Assembly: GCA_037126765.1 (NCBI GenBank)
Contig: JBBCBC010000034.1
Location: forward strand, 16,800,691-16,864,690
Length of the DNA: 64,000 nucleotides
Origin: Stenogyne calaminthoides
Lineage: Eukaryota > Streptophyta > Magnoliopsida > Lamiales > Lamiaceae
Reading direction: 5' to 3'
This document shows, in pieces, positions 1-11,098 of this stretch. The position numbers and the translations under genes were made by a program. Positions within the stretch are counted from its first letter, which is position 1. Every line of letters begins with the position of its first letter. The notes beneath the pieces are model-generated. The model searched no databases. It saw only the letters and a list, made by a program, of their open reading frames with translations, and was not told the DNA's origin.

Positions 1-180
1 AAAATTAAGGGGAAAAGAAAAGCAGTAGTGAGAAGAATTCAGGGAATCGAGAAAAGGGAAAAGGAATAGCTTACCCTCTCCGGCGGTGCACCGCCTTAGA
101 AGTACGAATTTCGCCGAAAAATATTGCCGGCGGGGAGAATTGAGGAGTATCCCGGCGGCGGCAGGCAGGTATATGAAGAG
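1..180 (-). other. possible 5' untranslated exon of a minus-strand gene beyond the left edge
   Basis: This stretch is clearly more GC-rich than the sequence to its right. Read on the minus strand it is C/G-rich leader-like sequence with no ATG. It ends in a good splice-donor context, GAGAGG|GTAAGC, near position 73, followed by pyrimidine-rich intron-like sequence running off the window. That would fit a 5' UTR exon whose coding exons lie to the left. No coding sequence is visible, so this is inference only; it could equally be a transposon edge. Confidence 0.2.
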
Positions 181-435
181 ACAATGATTCTCATTACCGG
201 ATTTTCCATTGGTTTTAAATTGGATCAAAATGATAAATAGTTGGATAATTCGAATTGGGCCAAGCGGCACTATTTTCAGAACCTGGTTGAATTTGCCATG
301 AAACCGGTCCGAATACCCTCAAAGAACCATTTTTACGGTAGAACCGGGTTTTTTTTTAATTTTTTTAATTAATTTAAAATTTAATTCTTATTTTTATCAT
401 CCTTATTTTAAATTGTATTGTGTTATTTATGATTC

Positions 436-865
436 CATTGTGCTTATTTCAAAAGGAAACTTATAATATATCATTTTAAATTTTATAAACGCATATTTAT
501 TTTATTTTTAATATAATATAGAGAATATTTTAAAAATATTGATAAGAATCATTTTAACTGTTAGACCACCGGTCTGACCGATCCAATCGATTGAACAGCC
601 AATAGGTGCCCAATCCGGTTTGATCGTTGATTCGGTTATGAAAACATTGTCATTGTGCTTATTTCAAAAGGAAACTTATAATATATCATTTTAAATTTTA
701 TAAACGCATATTTATTTTATTTTTAATATAATATAGAGAATATTTTAAAAATATTGATAAGAATCATTTTAACTGTTAGACCACCGGTCTGACCGATCCA
801 ATCGATTGAACAGCCAATAGGTGCCCAATCCGGTTTGATCGTTGATTCGGTTATGAAAACATTGT
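436..865. repeat. perfect tandem duplication, two 215-bp units
   Basis: Unit 1 is 436-650 and unit 2 is 651-865. By eye they are identical over the whole 215 bp, starting CATTGTGCTTATTTC and ending AAAACATTGT. The short word CATTG/ATTGT occurs at the junctions. Perfect identity suggests a recent duplication, or assembly duplication of one copy. No ORF of note spans it. Confidence 0.95.
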
Positions 866-1931
866 CAAGTGGTTTAATCCATGGGTAGCACACGAATATT
901 AGGAAATGCACCAATTATTTAATTTTTAAATTTTAATGTCCAGATAAAAATCATAAAATGTTAAAATTAACCTTTTTTTCCTTTTCCTCTTTTGTAACGA
1001 CATACACCCTCTTACCTTAATAGAATTTGAATAAATTTTTCAAAACAAGCACCGCACAATCTTTTTGGGGGAAAAAAGAGTCTAGCAAAAGCGTCAAAAG
1101 AGTACTCATATTTTTTTTCTGGTGAAACACGTATGTTTGTGATCGATAATGTAAGGATGGGAGTCCCTGGTCATGCCCGATATACATATATAAGTTTTAA
1201 ATTTTTTATTTTAATACTAAGTTAGATTGCAATCCTTTTTTGTGGTGTTTGTTGTTGTTTATTTGTGGTTTTTTAAGAATATGATATGATTGTAGTTGGG
1301 AAATAAAAAGAGGTTTGGGTAGGACAATAGGATCACGTTTATTTAAATTAGGCGTATTCAAAAAATTCGTATCTGATTTTTTAATTTTTTGTTGAAATTT
1401 TGGAAAAAAAATCGACATTTTTAGTAGAGTTCGAAACATTTGTATGAAAATTGGTATTTTTTTTTCAAAAATTTATTCCGAAAACTCTAAGTTTATTTCA
1501 AATTTTTTGTAATGTTTTTCTCAAAAATCTTTGACAACTTCAGAATATTTTTCTGAGAACACATGAATTTTTTTATTTTTTTCTTCCAAAATCAATCAAA
1601 AAGTCAGAAAATCAGTTCCAAATTCTTGAAACGTGAAATTCTTTCAGTTGGTGGTTTTTTAAAGTGAGTCTATTCGTTTTAATCAAGAGCCCAAAAATTT
1701 TCAACCCATAAACCAAACATTTTAATATAAAATTTTGAATAGCGTAAATCCTAACTATCAAAAAAATAATAATAACATTGATACTATCTTTCTGTCATTG
1801 TTTGGATGGAATAAACGTGAACAAATTCTAGTGACAGCAACGGCGACAGGTCGCTTGTGTAGTAATTTGAACGATAATTTCTTCTTTTGGGGGTGGGGGT
1901 GGGGCATGCTTTGATATTTTTGATTGCAAAT
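866..1931. other. AT-rich intergenic sequence, no gene seen
   Basis: Contains only short ORFs with no recognisable protein, homopolymer A/T runs, and a run of G/GT near 1888-1905. It ends at the 5-bp sequence CAAAT (1927-1931), the left target-site duplication of element A. Confidence 0.6.
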
Positions 1932-2359
1932 TGTTGTTAGTCGAAATATTTGTGCTGATGTGGCTTTGACTTTTCAACCAAAAAACAAGATAATAATCGA
2001 ACAAGAACACTGTGGGAAGAACCGCAGTTCTTCCCTAAAATTTGGTTGTAGGTATATAAGTGGAATGAGGGAAACATTCCAGAGTCCTTTACAAAGAGGT
2101 GTGAGGTCCTTTATATAAAGAGGACCAGCACGACAAATCATAAGTACGACAAATCATAAGCATGACAAATCATATAGCACGACACGTCATTAAGCATGAC
2201 AAATCGTCTAGCATGATAAATCATCTGCTTAAAGCACGACAGATCACGTGGTCTTGGTGGGACCTGCTGATTAAAGCACGACAGATCACGTGGTCTTGGT
2301 GGGACCTGCTGACGTGTCTTGGTGGCACCTGCTGATGTGTGATAATTCTAGTGACAACA
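1932..2359 (-). repeat. element A 3' LTR (left copy)
   Basis: 428 bp. Starts TGTTGT and ends ACAACA, a 6-bp inverted terminal pair. Matches 17865-18299 across its length with scattered substitutions and small indels. Contains short direct repeats built on the words ACGACAAATCAT and GGTCTTGGTGGGACCTGCTG. Confidence 0.93.
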
Positions 2360-2370
2360 ATAGCCCCCAA
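2360..2370 (-). promoter_or_regulatory. element A polypurine tract
   Basis: Directly beside the left LTR. On the minus strand it reads TTGGGGGCTAT, the G-rich primer expected for plus-strand DNA synthesis upstream of a 3' LTR. Confidence 0.6.
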
Positions 2371-2499
2371 GATCGGGCTTTGACTTTGTTCAGAGTTCAA
2401 TCTTGATTCATGTCTTGATAAGATCGTATCTTTCGTTGCATCTGTAGTCTCTTTGTTTGCCTCCGAATGGGCTCGGATGTTCTATGAGATCTTGACCGT

Positions 2500-3024
2500 T
2501 CAGAAGGAGCCCCCGCGTAGAGGATCTTACCTTTGCTCGTCTCAAAGTATGTGCTCGTGCCGGTGAGCCTCTATGTCTGATCCACTTGTCGTAACTTGGG
2601 TGAGCCTCTACGTCGAGAGTCTTATGCTTTCGTGCTTGAGGGAGCCTCATACAAGTCTATGTTGTCTTGTCTTCTACTCTGCATTGAAACCTCTATGAGC
2701 TTTTTTTATGTTTCGTGCAAGCCTCTAACTTAACTCACCTTGTTAAACGCTGCAACAACTTATTTTATATTTCAATCAATAATCATTTAATTTCCAAAAA
2801 AAAAAAAGCTTCAATAAAAGGTGTAGAAGCTTAGCAATTTTTACGATAAGCTTAGCCACTTGCCCACTCCAAAGGTTCTTATACAGTTATACTTGATATA
2901 TATATCTCGGTTACTTTCCTTCTGTTGTGACAATTTGCAACAATATGTTATCAAGATTGTAGATACATATATAGTTGACTGAGTACCAAAATATATGTTA
3001 AAGTGTTAAAACTAAAACAATTTG
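2500..3024. repeat. degenerate outer part of the element A 43-bp repeat region
   Basis: Words such as GAGCCTCTATGTCTGA and GTGAGCCTCTACGTCGAG recur irregularly up to about 2720, as in the better preserved array at 3410-4098. From about 2760 to 3024 the sequence is AT-rich and shows nothing recognisable. Confidence 0.5.
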
Positions 3025-3185
3025 AGTGTGGATAGCTCAAGTGGTTAGAGTTCCACTACCTAAGACCCCGAGGTCTTGAGTTCTAGATACAGAGGGAAAT
3101 ATTTATTCCCTCTTGTGGTGGTTCCCCTCTTGTAGGGTGGGGTGGTGGTTCCCCTCTTGTGGGGTTAACCTCTATGTGATTTGTT
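3025..3185 (+). mobile_element. tRNA-derived SINE-like insertion
   Basis: A tRNA-like head carries an A-box-like GATAGCTCAAGTGGTTAGAG and, about 25 bp later, a B-box-like GGTCTTGAGTTCTAGA. This is the spacing of an internal RNA polymerase III promoter. It is followed by a non-tRNA body with repeated TTCCCCTCTTGT words. I could not fix the 3' end or a target-site duplication. It lies inside element A, so it inserted after A or was carried with it. It is not a functional tRNA gene because no closed acceptor stem can be drawn. Confidence 0.45.
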
Positions 3186-3409
3186 CATTTCAAGTTGCAG
3201 TTTGTCGTTCACATATTTATTAGAGTTTTAGTTTTTGGTAGTCCTGCAACTTTGCTTCGTTTTGAAATTAGTCCCGATTGTTTTGACTTTTTTATTTTGG
3301 TCCTGTAAGTTATCAAAAAATTTTAAATTAGTCCTTTAACCTGTTGTAGCAGGTCACCAAATAGGTAAACTGTCACCTATGTAATTTAGTCCTTTAACCT
3401 GTTGGAGCC

Positions 3410-4098
3410 CCTATGTACGAGTCTTTTCTGTGCTCGTACTTCGAGGGGACCCCCTATGTACTAGTCTTGTCTGTGCTCGTACTTCGAGAGGAGCCCCTAT
3501 GTACGAGTCTTGTCTGTGTTCGTACTTTGAGGTGAGCCTCTATGTAAGAGTCTTGTCTGTGCTCATACTTCGAGGTGAGCCTCTATGTACGAGTCTTTTC
3601 TGTGCTCGTACTTCGAGGTGAGCCTCTATGTACGAGTCTTTTCTGTGCTCGTACTTTGAGGTGAGCCTCTATGTACGAGTCTTGTCTGTCTTTCGTACTT
3701 CGAGGTGAGCCTCTATGTCTGAGTCTTATGCGGCTTTCGTGCCGGTGAGCCGCTATGTCTGAGTCTTTTATGATCGTGCCGAGGGCCCCGTTATGCAGTC
3801 TTTTTTCGTGCTCATACTTCAGGGGCCCCCACATGTCTGAGTCTTTTTACGTGCTTTCGTGCCTTCAGGTGAGCCCCCATGCCAAGTCTTTTACGTGCTC
3901 GTGCCGAGGTGAGCCTCTATGTCGAGTCTTATGCGTGCTTTCGTACTTTGAGGTGAGCCTCTATGTCTGAGTCTTATCTCAGGTTAAATATTTCAAGGTG
4001 AGCCTCTATGTATGAGTCTTATGCATTATCGTGCCGGTGAGCCTCTATGTCGAGTCTTTTACGTGCTTTCGTGCCGAGGTGAGACTCTATGTACGATG
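3410..4098. repeat. 43-bp minisatellite array of element A, left part
   Basis: Head-to-tail units of about 43 bp built on GAGCCTCTATGTACGAGTCT followed by a TCTGTGCTCGTACTTCGAG-like half; for example, adjacent units begin at 3579 and 3622. About 15 units, with decay toward the right. The array continues at 12948 after element B, which inserted inside a unit and duplicated TACGA. Short ORFs on both strands come only from the repeat. The stretch just before it (3190-3409) holds an AT-rich segment with a doubled TTAGTCCTTTAACCTGTTG and is unassigned. Confidence 0.9.
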
Positions 4099-5946
4099 TT
4101 GGGATAACATTTGCCAGGATCTATCGGGATGACCTCATAAACACAAATTTAAATTAACAATTATTACTAGCATGAATTTATCTAAGTGAATTCAAATAAT
4201 AATTTACGCCAACAATGACATGCAAATAAAATTCATGTAAAGAGTCCTAGTATGCGAAAATTCTAGGAGTTTACGTAAACGTACCCGTTGGAGTGACAGT
4301 CTGAGATGGACAGGATCAAGTATCTGGCTACCAACCAAAAGTCCTTCTCAAGTATTCCCAAGTCCTCACTCAATAACCCGGTCGGAGGTTCTCCAATGAA
4401 CAATTTATAAGACAAAGGAAAAATAAAATTGTTGCACCACCTTTGTGGATTTCTAATATTTCCAGCACATGGAATTGGTTTGGGATGAATGAATTCATCC
4501 CCTATTTATAGGAGTAGGGTTCTAATTTTTGGGGTCCAAAATTAGGGTTTGGAAAGATTTTTTCTTGATCTCCAAGAAATCTTGAATATACCCAATATAT
4601 TCTTCTTTCCATGTGTATTTTTCCACAAAAATCCCACACCCTTATTTATCCCAAAATTTCGAAAATTACAAGAATATTTTCATGATTGGATCTTTCTTGA
4701 ATTTATGAGATATTCTTGTATTCCAAGAATACATATCTTTTTCCATAAAATATTTCCAAGAAAATCAAGAAAATCATTCTTCCCTTTCTTATACAAGATT
4801 TTTGAAAATTACTAATAAATAGGCCAAGTGGGAGATTTTCTTGAATTTATGAGATAATCTTGTATTCCAAGAATACTTATATCCTTTCCATAAAATTTTT
4901 TCAAGAAAAACTCTTCTCCCTCTTTTCTTTATTAATTTCAAAAATTACAAAAATATTAGGCAACAAAATTTATTTTATTTTAAGCACATTTTATTTATTG
5001 GACTATAATTGGGCTACTTGAGGGGCCTTTAGGAGAATTAAGGTGGACCTTCCAATGGACTTCTGAATTCCAATATTGAGCCACAATATAATTCAGCCCA
5101 TTAATATTAATTAATACCACTATATAATTAATATTACACTATCCAATCTTAACCCATATTACGGTAATATGACTCTCGGTCATTATTTTCCGTGTTTAAG
5201 ATTATTTAGTCCACTAATTAATTAAGCCACTGAAAAGCTTTATATTAATTAATATTTTTATCCTTGGAGTAAGGACAACTCAGCTTTATTATCCATACCG
5301 GAAAATTAATTCCACTTGCAAGATTTGGTATGATAAAGGTTCCGAGCCCACCAAGGGGACCAATCACGCAAGACTTTGCAAGCACACGATTCTCTGTATT
5401 AATCTTAGCAACCGTCGTACAATTAATATTATTGCCCAAGATATAGGGTATCGAAGTCTCAATGATTCTCTTCCCATTTATAAGACAAAGCAATAATTAC
5501 CAATCGCACACGGTCCTTATTGAGTGACAGATATTCAGAAATCAACAACCACTGAGGTCTAACTCTTCATCCCTTAAGTCAGTGCGAATGAGTTTATCCT
5601 CTTTGTAGGTCAGCTTCAGCACATCGAATGCACTAGTGTAATCTCTTGGTCAAGACAAGCCAATTTGAGACTTACGCATCAACTTCTACCAATAGACTGT
5701 TCGGGTCTATCTAGGTTGTGAAACACGCACTAGTTTACAAGGGACTGTTAACGTGATCTTCTGTGATCTGGTATCACCACGTTAACTACAATGTAACATG
5801 TGTTATTATATGAACGATTTGCAATAAATATATATAACATTCAATCATATTTAAAGCAACAGTGATACATAATTTATTTCAATAAATAAGTGTTTAATAC
5901 ATGGGTTATACAAAGTAAAAGCATACTTTCCAGTATAATCCCAACA
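4099..5946 (-). repeat. element B 3' LTR (left copy)
   Basis: 1848 bp, TGTTGGGATAAC to ATCCCAACA. Pairs with 11099-12947; near-identical length and scattered single-base differences. ORFs inside it, for example near 4549-4815, recur in the other LTR and are non-coding. Confidence 0.95.
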
Positions 5947-5960
5947 ATCTCCCACTTATA
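5947..5960 (-). promoter_or_regulatory. element B polypurine tract
   Basis: On the minus strand it reads GTATAAGTGGGAGAT immediately before the 3' LTR. A second copy of the same tract with the same flank lies at about 6043-6060, roughly 96 bp further into the element. Confidence 0.7.
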
Positions 5961-6189
5961 CTCAAAGTCTGCTTTTAAGTATACCACAACACGTCTAATG
6001 TATTATACAGTGACATCTAATGTCACCTAAACAACCTAATAATATATCTCCCACTTATACTCAAAGAAGATTGGCGACGCTCTTAACACTCATTCCATCC
6101 ACATGTCTCTCGGATGTTAACAGAGGCAAACCCTTTGTAAATGGATCAGCTAGGTTGTCTTCCGGCGCGATCTTTGCCACCTCTATATC

Positions 6190-6605
6190 TCATCTCTTAA
6201 CGATTTCTCGTATAAGATGGTATTTCCTTTCAATGTATTTGCTGGCCTTGTGGGCTCTCGGTTCCCTTGAATTTGCAACTGCTCCGGCATTATCACAAAA
6301 AACCGTGATTGTGCTGGGTAAATTCGGAACAACGTCCAAGTCCACTAGGAAGTTATTGAGCCACATCGCTTCTTTCGCTACTTCACAAGCAGCTACATAT
6401 TCGGCTTCCATGGTAGAATCTGCAATGCATTTCTGCTTAACGCTTCTCCATATTACAGTTCCTCCCCCTAGACAAAACACACTACCCGAGGTAGATTTTC
6501 TGGAATCTATATCTGATTGGAAATCCGAGTCCGTGTATCTGACTAGTAAACCAACATTCTATCCCGAGTTCTTTTCAGATACTTTAGAATGTTCTTTACT
6601 GCAGT
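6190..6605 (-). pseudogene. element B RNase H domain
   Basis: The minus-strand frame 6480-6190 encodes a copia-type RNase H. It contains the ADSTMEAEYVA segment with the catalytic acidic residues, the CDNAGAVA segment and the HKASKYIERKYHLIRE segment typical of the family C-terminus. Its frame differs from the reverse transcriptase frame upstream, so a frameshift lies between about 6606 and 6480. In the intact family RNase H is fused to RT and removes RNA from the RNA-DNA hybrid. A 225-residue plus-strand ORF over this region is an antisense shadow. Confidence 0.9.
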
Positions 6606-7598
6606 CTAGTGTTGACTTCCGGGATTACTTTGATATCTCGCTACCATGCCAACGGCGTAGCAAATATCTGGTCTCGTGCACAGCATTGCATACATAAGAC
6701 TCCCTACTGCCGACGCATAAAGAATGTCTTTCATGTCATCTATCTCCCCTTGTGTCTTGGGACACATGTCTTTCGATAGATGGATTCCGTGCCTGAAGGG
6801 TACAAAACCTTTCTTGGAATCTTGCATGTTGAATCGCTTCAAAAGAGTGTCTATGTATGAAGCTTGCGATAAGCCGATCATTCTTTTCTTTTGATCTTGA
6901 GTGATCTTGATCCCAAGAATATGACCGGCTTCCCCTAAGTCCTTCATATCAAACTGTTTTGACAGCCATACCCTTAAGTCTGACAAAACCTTTACATTGT
7001 TTCCGATGAGCAGAATATCGTCTATGTATAGTACTAAGAATACCAAGGCAGTTCCGTCACACTTCTTATACACACAATTTTCAAACTCGTTTTGATCAAA
7101 TCCATAAGACTTGATTACATGATCAAAACATTGGTTCCAAGCCCGAGATGCTTGCTTCAGTCCATAAATGGACTTCCTTAGCTTGCAAACAAGGTGTTCT
7201 TGGCCTTTCGCGATGAAACCTTCGGGCTGTTGCATATAGATTTCCTCGTCAAGACTCCCGTTAAGGAAAGCTGTCTTGACATCCATTTGCCAGATCTCAA
7301 AATCTAGATGTGCAGCTATTGCCAAGAGAATACGGATGGACTTAAGCATGGCTACAGGTGAAAAGGTTTCTTCATAATCGATACCCTCCTTTTGAGTGTA
7401 TCCCTTTGCCACAAGCTTAGCTTTAAAGGTCTCGACCTTCCCGTCCGGTCCTTTTTTTCTCTTGTAGACCCACTTGCATCCAATGAGTTTTACCCCACTA
7501 GGTGGTTCCACTAGCTCCCACACTCGATTATGATCCATTGAGCCCATCTCGGCTTCCATCGCAGTTTGCCAGGATTCAGAATCCTTATCTTGTACCAC
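6606..7598 (-). pseudogene. element B reverse transcriptase domain
   Basis: About 330 codons of Ty1/copia reverse transcriptase (RVT_2 type). Recognisable are GCKWVYKRKKGPDGK, the KAKLVAKGYTQKEGIDYEET block, DVKTAFLNGSLDEEIYM with the first catalytic Asp, YGLKQASRAW, and the YIDDILLIGN catalytic box near the middle. It is in the same frame as the integrase C-terminal part at 7605-8180; only a TAA codon at about 7606 separates them, so the break is a single nonsense change. The protein ends at an in-frame stop before RNase H. Its role in an intact element is copying the RNA into DNA. Confidence 0.95.
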
Positions 7599-7604
7599 CT
7601 CCTT

Positions 7605-8180
7605 TTAGGACCAGGGGTCTGATTCATTATCCCCGGGGACCAAATCCGAAGATTCTCCTATCCCCATGAATCTCTCAGGTTGTCGAACAACCCTCCCACT
7701 ACGTCGAGGTTCCCGTTGTGTTGGTGTGACGCTTGATATATCAACTTGTACAGTTGGTATATGAGTTTGCCCTCTTATTTCGTCTAAGGTAATCTCACTT
7801 TTGGGTTTTCTATTGTTCATAAAGTCTTCTTCCAAAAATCTAAAGTGCGTACTTATTACCACATTTTGATCTTCGGGACCATAGAATATACACCCTTTCA
7901 TTCCCATGGGATATCCTATAAACAGCCTTAGTTCCGAACGTGCATCCAACTTACCGACTTCCTTGTCTAGCACGTATGCCGGACACCCCCAAATCCTAAG
8001 ATGTCTCAGGCTGGGCTTGCGCCCGGTCCACAACTCTTTAGGGGTTTTGGGAGCCGATTTGGATGGTACCAAGTTTAGAACATAAGCCGCTGTTTCCAAG
8101 GCATAACCCCAAAATGACTTGGGAAGATCTGAATAACTCATCATGGATCTGACCATTTCTAAGAGTGTTATGTTTTTCAT
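7605..8180 (-). pseudogene. element B integrase C-terminal half and linker
   Basis: The minus-strand frame carries the end of the copia integrase core and the following region: LPKSFWGYALETAAYVLN, PKELWTGRKPSLRHLRIWGC and a FIGYPMGMKGCIFYGPE block, all typical of copia polyproteins. A charged, poorly conserved linker with a DEIRGQTHIPTVQVD-like stretch leads to RT. The frame differs from the preceding gag-protease-integrase frame, so a frameshift lies near 8180-8294. The catalytic DDE residues are divided between the two frames. Confidence 0.92.
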
Positions 8181-8293
8181 TCTACAACCCCATTTTGTTG
8201 AGGGGTTTCGGGTGCAGTAAACTGGGAAATAATGCTCTCGTCTGACAGGTAGTTCAAAAACTCATCGCTGAGGTATTCGCCTCCACGATCAGA

Positions 8294-9262
8294 TCAGAGA
8301 AACTTGATACTCTTTTCCATATGATTCTCCACTTCGGCTTTGAACTCTTTGAATTTATCAAAGGTTTCCGATTTGTGTTTCATCAGGAAAATGTATCCGA
8401 ACCTTGAGTAATCATCAGTGAATGTCACGAAATACTCATAACCACCTCTAGCTTTGGTTGACATTGGACCATACACGTCAGTGTGAACGATTTGCAACAC
8501 TTCTGTGGCTCTATTCCCCTTGGCTTCAAATGTCCTCTTGGTCATTTTACCCTCCAAACATGATTCGCAGGTTGGAAATGGTTCCATCTGTAGGTCCGAC
8601 AATGAACCATCTTTCACCAACCTTTGGATCCTATTTAGATTAATATGACCTAATCTTAGATGCCAAAGAAGTGTCTCGTTCACCTTTTCTGAACGCTTTC
8701 TCTTATTGTTTGAAATAGTCGATGTGTTATAAGATACATTTTGTGAGTGGTGTGCACAATTAATAGTATAGAGATTGTTCCGCAACGTTCCATGACAGAT
8801 AAACACATTGTTATGAAAAACAATAACTTGTTTAGAAAAACGAACAGAATATCCATCAATAATTAGTTTTGAAACTGAAATAAGGTTTTTACGAAAAATA
8901 AGAACGTAAAGAACATCTCTTAAAACTAAAGTCTTGTCTTCAAAAGACAGGTGCACGTCTCCCACTGCTTCAGCTGCTACTTTCGTAGCATCGCCTAGTG
9001 TGATGAGGATCTCACTTCCACAAAGTTGCCGGGTTAATTTGAACCCCTGTAATGTGAAACAAACATGATCAGTGGATCCCGTATCCACTACCCACGAGTA
9101 GGTAGCATACGCCGCTAAACAAGTTTCAACAACTAGTGCGTGAAAATTACCTTTCTTCCCATTCCTCTTAGGCTTGGGACAGGCAGACCTCCAATGTCCT
9201 TTCTCACCGCAGTTGAAGCACTTCCCCTTTGGATCCTTCTTGATACCCTCAGCATCCCTCAT
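8294..9262 (-). pseudogene. element B zinc knuckle, protease and integrase N-terminal half
   Basis: Domains in order on the minus strand: a CCHC zinc knuckle, CFNCGEKGHWRSAC, at residues about 16-29; an aspartic protease with the active-site DTG in WVVDTGSTDHVC at about 58-70; a GAG-pre-integrase block, LLWHLRLGHINLNRI, with paired Cys residues CESCLEGK; and the start of the integrase core, VHTDVYGPM then FTDDYSRFGYIF, with two catalytic-region Asp residues. It ends in a frame change near 8294. The 9 bp after its end still read as the DRGGEY-like region in another frame. Confidence 0.93.
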
Positions 9263-9419
9263 CTTGCTCTTGCCCTTGGCAACAGTTGAGTTCGACTGTT
9301 TCTGGCCTTTGACCTTCTTTTCTTCTTCTTGCCCTCCCTTGGCCTAGAAGATGAAGATGGTCCATTAGCCACCAAGGCTTGAGTCTGATGTCCCATCAGC
9401 GTCTCTGCTGAGACCAAAG

Positions 9420-9830
9420 ATTGCAGCAAGTCAGCAAGGGAGAACTTCTAATTATTCATCTGATAGTTCAGCTGAAAATGCTCAAAACTTTTAGACAGAG
9501 AGTGAAGCACCAAGTCTAGCTGAGTCTCCAGATCATAATCTGCACCCAGAACCTCAAGTTTGTTCAGATGAGCCATCATCTTGAGAACATGATCCCTCAT
9601 GGGTGTGCCCTCCACCATTTTCAACGAGAGCATCTCTCGCAATGTGATCTGTCGAGTTGTGCGGTTCTGATGTTGGAACATCTTCTTAAGATTTTCCATG
9701 ATTTCCGCAGACAGTTGTAAATTCTTGGTGTTGGTGTTGCAACACATCTGACATAGATGCCAGAATAGTACACTTTGCCATGTCATTACGATGCTCCCAG
9801 TCATCATATTTTTTTCTTTTCCTCCTTACT
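9420..9830 (-). pseudogene. element B gag
   Basis: The minus-strand frame 9807-9448 resembles copia Gag (UBN2 type). It has a LSLKMVEGTPMRDHVLKMM segment, then LNKLEVLGADYDLETQLDL, then HSLSKSFEHFQLNYQMN. The N-terminal third is missing or in another frame. A stop at about 9448 separates it from the zinc-knuckle frame. Gag forms the virus-like particle in intact elements. Confidence 0.85.
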
Positions 9831-11083
9831 CGACTCTCCAGTTAGCTCATCAGATTTTGGGGTATCAAGGACCCACCCTTTTAAAGCGGTTAGGACTATC
9901 ATCGGTTTCGTTTCCAATTAATTTTCACCAGATAAATTATGATCTTTAAGTATAGCAAATCAGTTTACGTTTCCAATCAACATAATTTTCACCAGATAAA
10001 TTATGATCTTTAAGTATAGCAAACAGTGGATTAAAAGGTTGCTACATGCTGAACTGAAATAAATAACAATTTGTATAAGTACAAATTTATCACATAATTC
10101 GATCACATTATATCAGAATCTTAAAACAATATAAATATGCATCAGCCGACATCTCAAAACAGTTTAAATAGGTCACGTTGGGTGATATGTCTATTTAAAC
10201 ACATTCAAGCAGGTTACAAACAGGAACAGTTACAAACCTTTAATTCAAAATTAATAGTGGGGCCCACTTGACCAATATAAAATTGACAGGGACTTCGGAG
10301 AAGTATATGCATATCAATTTTATACCTAAGTAATAACCATGATTAAATACAGAATTATTACTTCGCTTTGATCGAGCCTCGTTGGGAGGGTCATCGTCGC
10401 CACTAATAATAATTCACAATCATCCTTTTGAGAATTTATTCATGTGAAAACCATCTTTTGGCCGTTCCGTTGGGGAAATTTCTCCAAAAGAAATCACAAA
10501 TAAATAAATCATGGAGGTCAATGTTGATGTAAATTTATTATCCGGAATAAAATTTGTCAACCAAAACATACTTAGTAATTTTCGAAAGTGAGATTTTCTT
10601 TAGACAATTTTAAATCATGCAAACACATTTAACAAATAAAAAGCACGAATTTAAAACAAGCATCAAGATAAAATAAATCAAGTTGGACACATATATCCAA
10701 CTGTCATGGTTTAAATTTCATATCTTGATCTCGAGAAATCGTCTCTTCTTTTGCCTTTATCGTTCGTCTCGAAAGGCTCCCACTGAATCCGCAACAATTC
10801 TTTAACGAGTGTCCTCCGTATTGGGTTAGGACGACGTCCGGAAAATGAGTAGCTCACGACCCGGAGCACGAGTCCGTGTGCCCCTAGGTGCACGCCTCGG
10901 TCTGGCTCGGCCATCTCGCCCCGTCGCCCCTCGACATCCGTGCGCGCGAGGCATCGTTCGGACGCAATTTCGCCCAAGGTCCCGCGCCCCACGCAAAACA
11001 GATCTAACAAATCTACTATCCAATTTCAATTTTTAATGGACAATAATTTAAATTACAGTTTAAAAGATCAGAGCCCGAACCAG
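9831..11083 (-). other. element B 5' leader between primer-binding site and gag
   Basis: Mostly AT-rich with a direct repeat of a CAGATAAATTATGATCTT-containing segment (about 9928 and 9991). A conspicuous GC-rich island of about 200 bp lies at 10820-11020. The same arrangement, GC island just downstream of the primer-binding site and then AT-rich leader, is seen in element E. ORFs in the GC island are on both strands and resemble no protein. Confidence 0.6.
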
Positions 11084-11096
11084 GGCTCTGATACCA
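11084..11096 (-). promoter_or_regulatory. element B primer-binding site (initiator tRNA-Met type)
   Basis: On the minus strand it reads TGGTATCAGAGCC, the standard plant copia primer site complementary to the 3' end of initiator methionine tRNA. It lies two bases inside the 5' LTR. Confidence 0.93.
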
Positions 11097-11098
11097 GT

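Noticed and set aside
3028..3090. tRNA gene
   Set aside because: A- and B-box-like words are present but no cloverleaf or acceptor stem can be formed; better explained as a SINE head.
3430..3970. Repetitive ORFs on both strands with 'YFEVSLYVRVL'-like and 'HRGSPRST'-like repeats
   Set aside because: Products of the 43-bp minisatellite read in all frames; the same appears at 12988-13493.
4549..4815. 88-residue ORF, with a partner at 11667-11852
   Set aside because: Lies in both LTRs of element B; AT-rich Phe/Ile/Lys composition and no conservation of frame.
6020..6697. 225-residue plus-strand ORF
   Set aside because: Antisense to element B RNase H and RT, whose motifs are clear on the minus strand.
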